From the NCBI GenBank assembly GCA_013823135.1, contig PNLP01000003.1:1-64000 (forward strand): 64,000 nt of DNA. Direction: 5' to 3'. Under the pieces are notes generated by a model that saw only the letters and a list, made by a program, of their open reading frames with translations, ran no database searches and was not told where the DNA came from. This document shows, piece after piece, positions 50,235 to 59,298 of this stretch (position 1 is its first letter; each line of letters starts with the position of its first letter). Source of the DNA: Planctomycetaceae bacterium (GTDB taxonomy: Bacteria > Planctomycetota > Planctomycetia > Gemmatales > Gemmataceae). A program made the translations under genes and the position numbers.

Positions 50235-52718
50235 TCACTTGTTCAGCACTTCATCCAGGTTCAGGATCAGCGAGCACACGACGGTCAGCGCGGCGTGGTC
50301 GGTGGCATCGAGCTTTTCGTTGCGGGGTGAATCGCCAGTCTTCAGCAACTTCCCGGCAGCAGCTTTGTCCTCCGCGAAGAGCGCACGCTGCTTCTCGAGC
50401 GCCCCAACAAGGATCTTCACCTGGGCTTCGGTCGGCTTACGAGCGGTCGCGCGACGGAACGCGAACGCGACACGTTCCGCATCAGAAGTGCCGCCCTGAG
50501 TCATCGCGAGTTGTGCGAGTGCCCTAGCGGCCTCGACATACGTGATGTCGTTGAGCGTTGCCAGCGCGTGAAGTGGCGTGTTCGTCGTGGTGCCTTTCAC
50601 GGAACACGTCTGGCGGTTGGCCGCGTCGAAGAACATCGTCGGCCCGACGATCCGCCGCCAGAACACGTACAGGCTCCGGCGATACAGCGCCTCGCCCTTG
50701 TCCTGCTGGTACCGCTTGTTCCCGAACGTCGCTTCCTCCCAGATGCCCGCTGGTTGGTAGGGCTTCACGGCTGGGCCACCGATGGTTGGTGTCAGCAAGC
50801 CACTCGCGGCGAGTGCCTGATCGCGGATCATCCAGGCGGGAAGGCGATGCCGTGTTCCGCGGGCAAGCAACCGGTTGTCGGGGTCGCGTTCGCGGAGTTC
50901 GGGCGTGACCACCGACGACTGCCGATAGGCACTGGAGGTCACCATCAAGCGAACCATGTGCTTGACGTCCCACTTCGATTCCACGAACTCCACGGCGAGC
51001 CAGTCCAACAGCTCGGGGTGGCTCGGTCGCTCGCTCTGCACGCCGAAGTCATCGGCCGTTTTCACGAGACCCGTTCCAAAGAACGTCTGCCACAGGCGGT
51101 TCACCGTGACGCGAGCCGTCAGCGGATTCTCAGGCGAGACGATCCAGCGTGCGAGGTCCAGCCTGTTCTGCCGTACAGCCGGAAGCCAGGAGGCCGCCTT
51201 GAACACGGCGGGGGGGCCGGGCAGCACCTTCCCTTCCTTCTTCTGGTAGTCGCCGCGAGTGTAGATGAACGTATCGCGGGGTGCGGGCATGTCGGCCATC
51301 ACCATCACCTTCGGAACACCCTGGGCGGCCGCGTCGCGAGCTTGCTTCGCTTTTCGGAGTTCGGGTAGTAGTTTGACGTACTCGGGTTCTTTGTCCTTGA
51401 AATGCTTGATGAGTTCGTCGTAGTTCTGATCGGCCCGGTCGTTCGGTCCCTTGCGTAGTGCCGACTCGATGAGTTGCGGCAGCGTTGTCTCGTACTTGCC
51501 GTCTTTGTCTTTCACCATGCCGGCTTCGCGGAGCCGCTTCTCGATTGGCCCGACTTGCTTTACGAGTGCGTCGAACGCGGCCTGTGCGTCTTTGCGTTTC
51601 TGCTCCTGCTCGGGGGATGCGAAGTCGATCACCGGCGGAGTCTGCCCGTTGCCGCCAGCGCCGTTCACGGGTGTCTGGTTGAAGTACGCGAACAGCTTGT
51701 AGTAATCGCGCTTCGAGAGCGGGTCGAACTTGTGGTCGTGGCACCGCGAGCAGGTGAACGTGAGGCCGAGCCAGATCGTGCCAACCGTTTCTGCCTGATC
51801 GAACACGTACTCGACGCGGTTCTCCTCCGCGATGCGCCCCCCTTCGCCATTAATCATGTGGTTGCGGTTGAACCCGGTCGCGAGCGTCTGCTCTCTCGTC
51901 GGGTTCGGCAGCAGGTCGCCCGCGAGTTGCTCCACTGTGAAGCGGTCGTAGGGCATGTTGTCGTTGAAGGCACGGATAACCCAGTCGCGCCACGGCCACA
52001 TGGTGCGCTCGCCGTCGCCCTGGTAGCCGTTGCTGTCGGCGTAGCGTGCGGCGTCGAGCCAGTCCCACGCCATCCGTTCGCCGAACCGCTCGGACTTCAG
52101 CAAGCGATCGACCACGGTTTCGTAAGCCTTGGGCGAATCGTCCTTGAGGAAAGCATCGACAGCTTCCAGCGTCGGCGGCAACCCGGTAAGGTCGAGCGTC
52201 ACGCGGCGAATCAGCCGCTCCTTTTCGGCGGGCGGCGACGGCAGCAACTGCTCGCGGATGAGTCGTTCCGCGATGAACGCATCAACGGGATTGCGGATGT
52301 CGTACTTCGGATTTTGAATGTGCGGCACAGCGGGTTTCCGCGGTGCGGTGAATGCCCAGTGTTGGCCCCACGGGGCCCCCTGGTCGATCCACGCCTTGAG
52401 TGTCGCGATCTCCGCAGCGCTAAGTTTCTTGTTCGACTTGGCGGGCGGCATCAGCTCGGCTGGGTCGGCGGGCGCGAGACGCTTCACCAACTCGCTTTCG
52501 GCAGACTTCCCCGGAACGATCACCGGTGCCTGGAGTGCGTCTTCCTTGAGGTCGAGTCGGAGGTCGGCTTTGCGTGCCTTCTCATCCGGTCCGTGACACT
52601 GGAAGCACTTGTCCGACAGGATGGGGAGCACGTCGCGTGCGAAGTCCACCCGCGTGTCGGCGGCGAGGCCTGGCGATGCGAGTGCGAGGATACAGAAGAT
52701 GGAGAGCAGGCGGGGCAT
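50235..52718 (-). CDS. PSCyt1-DUF1549-DUF1553 protein (planctomycete cytochrome c family)
   Basis: This 827-residue protein has a signal peptide (MPRLLSIFCILALASPGLAA). A PSCyt1 haem domain with C38-F-Q-C41-H42 follows, then a DUF1549/PSCyt2 domain (VDAFIAERLI, then RRVTLDLTGLPPTLEAVDAF in parts). A large C-terminal DUF1553/PSD1 domain (SPENPLTARVTVNRLWQ, FGVQSERPSHPELLDWLA) ends the protein. A coiled-coil-like stretch lies near 395-480. Start 52718 is chosen for the signal peptide. Such proteins are always periplasmic and pair with DUF1501, as here. A role in polysaccharide or other polymer oxidation has been proposed in the phylum but is not established. Confidence 0.92.
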   Translation of the reverse strand: MPRLLSIFCILALASPGLAADTRVDFARDVLPILSDKCFQCHGPDEKARKADLRLDLKEDALQAPVIVPGKSAESELVKRLAPADPAELMPPAKSNKKLSAAEIATLKAWIDQGAPWGQHWAFTAPRKPAVPHIQNPKYDIRNPVDAFIAERLIREQLLPSPPAEKERLIRRVTLDLTGLPPTLEAVDAFLKDDSPKAYETVVDRLLKSERFGERMAWDWLDAARYADSNGYQGDGERTMWPWRDWVIRAFNDNMPYDRFTVEQLAGDLLPNPTREQTLATGFNRNHMINGEGGRIAEENRVEYVFDQAETVGTIWLGLTFTCSRCHDHKFDPLSKRDYYKLFAYFNQTPVNGAGGNGQTPPVIDFASPEQEQKRKDAQAAFDALVKQVGPIEKRLREAGMVKDKDGKYETTLPQLIESALRKGPNDRADQNYDELIKHFKDKEPEYVKLLPELRKAKQARDAAAQGVPKVMVMADMPAPRDTFIYTRGDYQKKEGKVLPGPPAVFKAASWLPAVRQNRLDLARWIVSPENPLTARVTVNRLWQTFFGTGLVKTADDFGVQSERPSHPELLDWLAVEFVESKWDVKHMVRLMVTSSAYRQSSVVTPELRERDPDNRLLARGTRHRLPAWMIRDQALAASGLLTPTIGGPAVKPYQPAGIWEEATFGNKRYQQDKGEALYRRSLYVFWRRIVGPTMFFDAANRQTCSVKGTTTNTPLHALATLNDITYVEAARALAQLAMTQGGTSDAERVAFAFRRATARKPTEAQVKILVGALEKQRALFAEDKAAAGKLLKTGDSPRNEKLDATDHAALTVVCSLILNLDEVLNK

Positions 52719-52872
52719 GGAGAGAATCTCGATGCGGTGGCCGGGCAGGTTAATGAGAGTATACGCGATGGTCGGGAGGAGTGCACGACCTCGCAACCAC
52801 GCATTTCATATCCGCCTTGATTCCCTCGCGGACCCGCTTATAGTCCCCCGCCTTCAAGCAATAACTTCTCGG

Positions 52873-55626
52873 ATGGCAGCCGGACGCGGAGGCACCGTGG
52901 TCAGGGGTGGGGTGATAACCTGTGTCGCGGTGGCGGTCGCGCTTGCGGTCGGCACCAACGCGTTTGCTCAGTCGCCACCACTGGCGGCCGGGCGACCGGG
53001 CGGTGTCCTGCCTACGGACGCGCTGTTCGCCCCCGCGCCGGCTGTGCCGCCACGGACGGCGTTCCAGCCCGCACGGCAACCAGCCGGAGTGCCGGACCAA
53101 CCCGACTTCACCTTACCAGACGGATCGGTTCTGCCGATCCCGCAAGGGAAATCGCAGCAGTTCCGCTTCACTCGGCGCTACGGCACCCCCAATACACTCG
53201 ACAGTCAGGTTCTCCCCGACGGCACGCGGCGGTTCGTGTTCACCGGTGGGGTGATCGTGAACGCCACCGGGGAAGACGGCCAGGAAACAGAATTCGCCAC
53301 GGACGATGCTGTGGTGTGGGTTCGCGGTCTGGCGATCGACAACATCCAGAACGGCTTCCAGTCGTCGCCCGACAGGAAGACCGAGGTGGAATCGTACCTC
53401 GCGGGGAACGTGATCGTTCGCACGAAGACGAAGGACGGGCCGCTGCAAACACTTCGCGCTTCGGAAGTGTACTACGACATGCAGCGAGAGCGGGCCGTGG
53501 CTCTCTCTGCGAGCCTGGAATTTACCCCCGAGCAAATCACGCAACCCGTGCGTTTGCGTGGCCAGGAACTTCGCCGCCTCGACAGAGAAAATTGGGAAGC
53601 TCTCCAGGCTTCGTTTGACGGGAGTAGCCTGCCCAGCGACCCCGGACTCCGGTTCGACTCGCGTCGCGTCACCATGAGCGAGCAGAAGGTACTCCTCCGG
53701 AATGCGTTCGGCATCCCGTTCCGCGATCTGCTCACGGGCGAAAAGGTCGAGGGCAGCGAGAAGATGATGACGGCATATGGGGCGATTCCCAAGATCGCGG
53801 GTGTTCCCGTGTTCTACCTCCCCCGCCTCCGGCTCGACGCCACCGACCCACTCGGGCCGTTTGTCGGCTTCTCTGCTGGCCAGAGCCAGATGTTCGGGAC
53901 GAGTGCTTACACAACCTGGGATATGTTCGACCTGCTCGCCCTGAAACCACCCCCCGGACAGAAGTGGCGGTTAAATGCCGACTACATGTCGGCCCGTGGG
54001 GCGGCACTCGGAACGGATTACACGTACAACGTGCCGGTACGCGAACCTGGTCTACTCGCTCCTATCGGCCAGGTGAAGCTCTACGGACTGAAGGACCACG
54101 GCATCGACCTTCTGGGTGGGGACCGCGGACCGGAGCCAACACAGCCCAGTTACCGCGGGCGGGCCGACTGGCGTCACCAGCAAGAAATCATCGAAGGTCT
54201 GTACTACCAGGGCCAGGTGGCGTACCTGAGCGACAAGAACTTCCTGGAAGAATACTACAAGCAAGAGTTCGACCTCGGCGCGAATCATGAGACGTTCTCG
54301 TACCTGACGTACCAGAAGCGAAACTACATGGCTGCCGGACTCCTCGAGTACCGGCTCGACCGTCCGTGGGTGGCCGAAACACAGTGGTTGCCCCGCCTCG
54401 ACGGTTACGTAACTGGTCAAACATTCCTGAACGACCTGTTCGTGTATTCGGGGCATGCCAACGCGGGATACGCACTGGCACGGCCAAGCACCATCAACCC
54501 AACCTCCGTTCTTTCAACCGATCAGAAAGTGGATACGGGTCGGTTCGACCTGATGCAGGAGTTGAGCGTTCCCCTGGCGCTTGGCCCGGTGAAATTCGCA
54601 CCCTATGGGACAGTCGATCTGACGGGATACACGGAAGACTTGAACGGCAACAGCGTGGGCCGCGTCTGGGGTGGTGGCGGTGCCCGTGCGACACTGCCCC
54701 TCACTCGACTTTACGAGAACGCGACCAGCGATCTTTTCAACGTCCGCGGTATCAATCACAAGGTCGTGTTCGGTGCGAACTACCTCTATGCCAGAAGCAA
54801 CGTCCCGTTCAGTCAGTTGCCACTACTTGACCGCCTGAACGACGATGCCACCGACCAGTCATGGCGTAACATCACGCCCATGCAGCCAACGCTCGTGGCA
54901 GGGCCAAACGGTACGTTGTTGGCAACAGGCGGCGACCCCACGAGCCAGTTCAACCCGCAGCGATACTTGATTCGCCGGGGGGCCACGAACCGGGTCGATT
55001 CGATCGACAACATCAACGTGCTCCAGGCTGACGTTCGGCAACGCTTCCAGACGAAGCGGGGCTACCCCGGCATGGAACACACTGTGGACATGTTCACGCT
55101 CGATGTGTCGGCGTCGTACCTGCCGGAATCGTCCCGCGACAACTTCGGTAACCCGTTCGCGTTCCTCGAATACGACGCGTTGTGGAACATCGGGGACCGC
55201 ACGGCCCTGATGTCGTCGGGTTGGTTCGAGCCTTACAGTACGGGGTCGCGCTATTACACGTTCGGTGCCGCAATGAGCCGCCCAGACCGCACAAACTTCT
55301 ACCTCGGCTATCGCCAGACCGATCCGATCAACAGCCGAGCCGTTACGGGTAGCGTGGGGTATCAGTTGAGCCAGCGCTACTTCATGAACCTTGCGGCTAG
55401 CTACGACTTCGGCATCAACCAGGCGTTGTCGAACTCGTTCTACATTACCCGGACGGGATCGGATCTGACGTTCTCACTGGGAGTGACGTACAACTCCTTG
55501 CAGAACAACCTCGGTGTCCAGTTCATGGTGATGCCGAACTTGATGGCCGCGTTCACGCCGGGCCGCTTCGCCGGGGCACCCATTAACGGCAACAACGCAA
55601 ACTCCACCTCAGGCCGCGGACGGTAG
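52873..55626 (+). CDS. LptD-like outer membrane LPS-assembly protein
   Basis: This 917-residue protein has a signal peptide (to about NAFAQS, residue 33) and a Pro-rich spacer. An N-terminal OstA/LptA-like beta-jellyroll region runs from about 95-260 (FTGGVIVNATG, TEVESYLAGNVIV, ASEVYYD). The C-terminal barrel of about 600 residues has many aromatic-ended strands (VPVFYLPRLRLDA, RADWRHQQEIIEGLYYQGQ). This matches LptD/OstA, which inserts LPS into the outer membrane. No paired cysteines of the E. coli type are obvious. The start is the ATG giving the signal peptide. The next gene, diacylglycerol kinase, fits envelope lipid recycling. Confidence 0.82.
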   Translation: MAAGRGGTVVRGGVITCVAVAVALAVGTNAFAQSPPLAAGRPGGVLPTDALFAPAPAVPPRTAFQPARQPAGVPDQPDFTLPDGSVLPIPQGKSQQFRFTRRYGTPNTLDSQVLPDGTRRFVFTGGVIVNATGEDGQETEFATDDAVVWVRGLAIDNIQNGFQSSPDRKTEVESYLAGNVIVRTKTKDGPLQTLRASEVYYDMQRERAVALSASLEFTPEQITQPVRLRGQELRRLDRENWEALQASFDGSSLPSDPGLRFDSRRVTMSEQKVLLRNAFGIPFRDLLTGEKVEGSEKMMTAYGAIPKIAGVPVFYLPRLRLDATDPLGPFVGFSAGQSQMFGTSAYTTWDMFDLLALKPPPGQKWRLNADYMSARGAALGTDYTYNVPVREPGLLAPIGQVKLYGLKDHGIDLLGGDRGPEPTQPSYRGRADWRHQQEIIEGLYYQGQVAYLSDKNFLEEYYKQEFDLGANHETFSYLTYQKRNYMAAGLLEYRLDRPWVAETQWLPRLDGYVTGQTFLNDLFVYSGHANAGYALARPSTINPTSVLSTDQKVDTGRFDLMQELSVPLALGPVKFAPYGTVDLTGYTEDLNGNSVGRVWGGGGARATLPLTRLYENATSDLFNVRGINHKVVFGANYLYARSNVPFSQLPLLDRLNDDATDQSWRNITPMQPTLVAGPNGTLLATGGDPTSQFNPQRYLIRRGATNRVDSIDNINVLQADVRQRFQTKRGYPGMEHTVDMFTLDVSASYLPESSRDNFGNPFAFLEYDALWNIGDRTALMSSGWFEPYSTGSRYYTFGAAMSRPDRTNFYLGYRQTDPINSRAVTGSVGYQLSQRYFMNLAASYDFGINQALSNSFYITRTGSDLTFSLGVTYNSLQNNLGVQFMVMPNLMAAFTPGRFAGAPINGNNANSTSGRGR

Positions 55627-55701
55627 CATCTTTCGCCCGGGGTATTCCCAATGAACTCTTGGCCATCGGGGTTTCCATCCAACCTAACGCCGGAGAGTGG
55701 C

Positions 55702-56139
55702 ATGCCCGGTGACTGGTGGGAGGCGAAATCGAAGACGAGCGAGGGCGACTCACGGCGACTCAAGAAGCCGAGGAAATGGGCTGACAAATTTCGTGAAGCG
55801 TTCCGGGGAATGAAACTCGGCGTGCGAGGACACTCCAGCTTCTTCGTCCACTTCTTCTTCGCCGCGCTGGCGATTGCGGCCGCGCTGGCGCTGGGATGCG
55901 ATCGCACAGAATGGTGCCTGCTGATCGGTTGCATCGGCATGGTGATGACTGCGGAACTCTTCAACAGTGCCATCGAGACGCTCTTTCACGGTCTGGACGA
56001 CGAGACCAAAAATCGCATTCACGGATGCCTCGACATCGCTGCCGGAGCAGTTCTGGCGACGGGGCTCACCGCCGCGATCGTGGGGACGCTGATTTTCGGC
56101 AACCGCCTGCTGACGATACTGCACGTCTGGGAGGGCTAG
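55702..56139 (+). CDS. dgkA: Diacylglycerol kinase
   Basis: This small membrane kinase has 145 residues from ATG 55702 (GGAGAG 6 nt upstream); a longer form starts at 55651. It has three transmembrane helices and the family motif ELFNSAIE followed by DDETKNRIHGCLDIAAGAVL. The two Glu residues and the Asp-Ile-Ala-Ala-Gly-Ala segment form the active site of DgkA-type kinases. It phosphorylates diacylglycerol or undecaprenol with ATP in the inner membrane. A cytoplasmic basic N-terminus precedes the first helix. It follows the LptD-like gene closely. Confidence 0.9.
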   Translation: MPGDWWEAKSKTSEGDSRRLKKPRKWADKFREAFRGMKLGVRGHSSFFVHFFFAALAIAAALALGCDRTEWCLLIGCIGMVMTAELFNSAIETLFHGLDDETKNRIHGCLDIAAGAVLATGLTAAIVGTLIFGNRLLTILHVWEG

Positions 56140-56252
56140 TCGGCCCCGATGTGGGTCCGACCCAGAATTGTGAAGAGATAGTGTCACGTCACGATTCTGG
56201 TTCGTGTACCATGAAATGAGCGGAACCCTTGTTCCTCTCATGAGGTAGCACC

Positions 56253-58124
56253 GTGATACGTTCTCTCGAGCGTGCCGCCGCACTCGTTGCGGTGCTTGCG
56301 TTCGTATCTCCACTTCGTTCACAGCCATTACTCCCGCCTCCCGACAAATTGCCGGAAGAATTGCCAGCACCTGCGAAGGTCGCGGAACAGCCTGAACCCG
56401 GCGTGAAGGTTCTGGACCGCGGACCCGTCCACGAGGCCTTCGCTCAGCCCGGCGCTGAAGTGCGGGGTGCTGGCATGACCGCGCCCAAAGCACCGCCCGA
56501 CCCGATTCCGGAATTGCCGCCCGACACCAAGCCCGAGGGCCAGAACGTCCGTTGGGTTCCCGGATACTGGTCGTGGGACGCCGACCGCAAAGACTTCATT
56601 TGGGTCAGTGGCTTCTGGCGAAACGCACCGCCGGGCCGCGCCTGGTCCGCGGGCAGGTGGAAGGAACTCGACGGGAAGTGGACGTACCTTCCCGGTTCGT
56701 GGACGCCTACCGATCAGAACAGTTGGCGGATCGACCTGCCACAACCGCCCGCGTCGGTGGAGAACGGACCGAACACGCCGACCGACAACCCCGATGGGCT
56801 CTGGATTCCGGGTGCGTGGGAGTTCCGCAACGAGAAGTACGTCTGGCGTCCGGGGTTCTGGGCACAGGCCAACGGCGACCGGATGTGGGTGCCGAGCCAG
56901 TACCTCGCCACGCCATATGGCTACATGTATGTTCCGGGTTATTGGGACTACCCGCTGGAGGATCGCGGGATCCTAAACGCTTGTGTCTGCTTCACGGAAC
57001 CGCTCTGGCAAACCTCGGGATGGGCATACCGCCCGCGATACGCCATCGGCTGCGGTTACGGCGATGGTTGGGGTACGGGCGGGTTGTTCTCGTCGCTCTA
57101 CATCGGGCCAGGCTTCAACAACTTCTACTACGGCAACTACGGCTACGGTGGGTTCGGCGGCAGTTGGCTGGGGATCGGGTTCGGCTTCGGAAACCCATTC
57201 TGGGGGCTCGGCGGATTCGGCGGCTACGTTCCGTGGTACGGTAACTGCCGAGGATACCGGAACCCAGTGTGGAACCACTACTGTTACCTGAACCGGACGA
57301 ACCCGAACTACGCGAGACACGTCGGCAACTGCTACGCGGGCAAGGCGATGGGCGTGCCCAATGCGGGTCGTGCTGGGGGGCAAGCACCGCGACCCGCTCC
57401 CGTGGCAATGAACCGCCCGGGTGTTGCGGGCGCTGTGAACACCGGCGTTCGGGCCGCGACCCAGACTGCTACCCCACCAGCAACGCCGCGGCCAGCTCCG
57501 CCTCTGGTACAACCCGCATCACAGGTGGCGAGGACGATCTCCACGGCGAACGCGACACGGGCGGCGACCCAACCGGTGACCATCTCGGGTGCGGGGAATC
57601 GCCCTGCGAATAACCAAACTGGCGTTGGCGGGGCACCGCTCGTCTCGAATCGCGGGGGTGCAATTCAGGCCCCACCGGTTAGCACGACCGTGGCCAGGCC
57701 CCCTGCTGTGGGCAACCCGCCGGGTGGTGTGACCATCACTCCACGAAACGGCACGGGCCAACCCAACAACCCGCTGGCGAATCTGGCCCCGCGTGGGAAC
57801 GATCGCCCGGCTCCGGCTCCCGTGAACATCGCCCCGGCAAATCCACCAGCGCCGATCGTACGCGGTGGTACGACGCCATCACTCCCGGCGGCACCTGTGA
57901 TCCGCTCCGCACCGGTCGCGCCCCCAGCGGCTCCGGTGGTTCGCTCCGCACCAGTCGCGCCCCCGGTCGTTCGCGCTGCACCAGCGGCTCCCATGATCCG
58001 TTCCGCGCCAGCGGCTCCACCCGTGATGCGTGGGCCGCCGGCGGGTGTCGGCGGTGGTCGTCCTGCCGGTGGAATTGGGGGCGGTGGCGCTCCCCGCCCC
58101 GGTGGGGGCGGTGGCAAAAAGTAG
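56253..58124 (+). CDS. YXWGXW-repeat protein with low-complexity C-terminus
   Basis: This 623-residue exported protein starts at GTG with GAGG upstream and a signal peptide to about residue 23. Residues about 95-240 contain at least six repeats of W-x-P-G-x-W type: VRWVPGYWSW, IWVSGFW, TYLPGSW, LWIPGAW, VWRPGFW, MYVPGYW. A Gly/Tyr/Trp-rich segment (NYGYGGFGGSW) and a Cys-containing stretch follow. The C-terminal about 250 residues are Pro/Ala/Asn/Gly-rich with tandem RSAPVAPP-like units. It may be a structural surface or matrix protein; function is unknown. A clean terminator follows. Confidence 0.8.
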   Translation: MIRSLERAAALVAVLAFVSPLRSQPLLPPPDKLPEELPAPAKVAEQPEPGVKVLDRGPVHEAFAQPGAEVRGAGMTAPKAPPDPIPELPPDTKPEGQNVRWVPGYWSWDADRKDFIWVSGFWRNAPPGRAWSAGRWKELDGKWTYLPGSWTPTDQNSWRIDLPQPPASVENGPNTPTDNPDGLWIPGAWEFRNEKYVWRPGFWAQANGDRMWVPSQYLATPYGYMYVPGYWDYPLEDRGILNACVCFTEPLWQTSGWAYRPRYAIGCGYGDGWGTGGLFSSLYIGPGFNNFYYGNYGYGGFGGSWLGIGFGFGNPFWGLGGFGGYVPWYGNCRGYRNPVWNHYCYLNRTNPNYARHVGNCYAGKAMGVPNAGRAGGQAPRPAPVAMNRPGVAGAVNTGVRAATQTATPPATPRPAPPLVQPASQVARTISTANATRAATQPVTISGAGNRPANNQTGVGGAPLVSNRGGAIQAPPVSTTVARPPAVGNPPGGVTITPRNGTGQPNNPLANLAPRGNDRPAPAPVNIAPANPPAPIVRGGTTPSLPAAPVIRSAPVAPPAAPVVRSAPVAPPVVRAAPAAPMIRSAPAAPPVMRGPPAGVGGGRPAGGIGGGGAPRPGGGGGKK

Positions 58125-58140
58125 TACGAGTGAACCTCAC

Positions 58141-58167
58141 AGCCCACCCAATGCGGGTGGGCTTTTT
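58141..58167 (+). terminator. Intrinsic terminator after the YXWGXW gene
   Basis: AGCCCACCC and GGGTGGGCT form a perfect 9-bp stem with a 5-nt loop, followed by TTTTTA. It lies 16 bp beyond the stop and overlaps the last bases of the convergent gene. Confidence 0.93.
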
Positions 58168-59020
58168 ACTTCCCGTCGTTCAGCAGAGCCTTGGCGCTGC
58201 TGTCGCGTTGATCTTCGAGCCAGGCCACATCGCTTGTGTCGTCCGCGAATCGCTTCACGCCGACCTGCTTGATCGCCGCATCGGCCACGACCTTCAGCGG
58301 CGTGTAGCGCGGGTGATGTGATTCCTTGTACGGGTCGTTGCGGGCCGCGTTGTAGCAGCAGATCATCGCCCACCGGGGATTCTCGCTCTTGTTCTGATCG
58401 CTGCGGTGCAGCAGGTTCGGGTGGAAGAACAGCGTGTCGCCGGGTTCCATCGTCACATGCACGAGAGGAAACCGCTCCGGTCGTTTCAGCAACTCCTCGA
58501 CCCGCTCCCGATCCGCGCCGGCCTGTTCGCCCGTGAGGATGTGATTAATCCGCCCGCAGTGGTGTGAGTTGCGAATCACTTGCAGGCAGCCGTTCTCGAC
58601 GGTGCAAGGATCGACCGCGATGAACACTGATGTGAGCAACGGTTCCAGCACGCCGTTCTGATACCAGTAGCCGTAGTCCTGGTGCCACGCCCACGCGCCG
58701 CCAACCTTCGCATCCTTGAGGATCATCTTCGAGTGGTAGTGGTACACCTCGCCGCCGAGCAGCTTTTCGCAACTCCGCACCATCCGCTCGCAGCGTGCGA
58801 ACATGCCGTAGATGCCATCGCCGGGGTGGTTCCACAGCGACAACCGCACCACGCCCCCTTCCCCGTCGGCCCGCCCGAACGACTGCTTATCGAGCACGTT
58901 GTCGTGCTTCGCGGAGCGCTTCAGCAACTCGATCTCGGCGGGGTCGAAGAACCCGCGTGCGAGGGTGTAGCCATCGGCGTGATACTGCCGCACGGCATCA
59001 TCGGAGAGGATCGCTGACAT
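58166..59020 (-). CDS. Phytanoyl-CoA dioxygenase-like Fe(II)/2-oxoglutarate enzyme
   Basis: This 284-residue protein has the cupin core of the phytanoyl-CoA dioxygenase family. The iron facial triad starts with H113-Q-D115 in AWHQDYGYW, and the distal His is in LFFHPNLLHRS, where an Arg-type 2-oxoglutarate contact is expected. There is no signal peptide. These enzymes hydroxylate small molecules such as ectoine or fatty acyl-CoA, and the substrate cannot be read here. The start at 59020 begins SAILSDDAVRQYHADGY, the usual family start. The frame is open upstream through the palindromic repeat but that part is not protein-like. Confidence 0.87.
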   Translation of the reverse strand: MSAILSDDAVRQYHADGYTLARGFFDPAEIELLKRSAKHDNVLDKQSFGRADGEGGVVRLSLWNHPGDGIYGMFARCERMVRSCEKLLGGEVYHYHSKMILKDAKVGGAWAWHQDYGYWYQNGVLEPLLTSVFIAVDPCTVENGCLQVIRNSHHCGRINHILTGEQAGADRERVEELLKRPERFPLVHVTMEPGDTLFFHPNLLHRSDQNKSENPRWAMICCYNAARNDPYKESHHPRYTPLKVVADAAIKQVGVKRFADDTSDVAWLEDQRDSSAKALLNDGK

Positions 59021-59065
59021 GGATGGCTCCACAAATTTAGCCCGCCCTTTACGGCGGTGGATGAC

Positions 59066-59216
59066 TTTACCCCGAAGGGGTTGTATTCCACAGCCCAGGG
59101 TCGTCGGCTTTGCGGCGCACCCTGGGTACGCGAAGATGCTCCCGATTGCGTCAGGTTTCCCAGGGTGCGCCGAAGCGGCGACCCTGGGCTGTGGAATACA
59201 ACCCTTTCGGGGTAAA
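59066..59216. repeat. 151-bp palindromic intergenic repeat
   Basis: The outer arms (59066-59103 and 59179-59216) are complementary at 37 of 38 positions. Inner arms CGGCGCACCCTGGG (59113-59126) and CCCAGGGTGCGCCG (59159-59172) pair perfectly over 14 bp. The element lies between divergent genes, fills most of their promoter region, and creates spurious open frames on both strands. Structure is seen directly; copy number elsewhere in the genome is unknown. Confidence 0.88.
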
Positions 59217-59298
59217 AACACACGTCTGGTTCCGAGAGTCTCCTATTGCGGATACCATATCCGAAACTGTGCCCTCCCCCAATAACCCAATCACACCC

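Noticed and set aside
51474..52820. 448-codon plus-strand open frame opposite the PSCyt gene
   Set aside because: Antisense to a well-supported gene; no start signal or domain.
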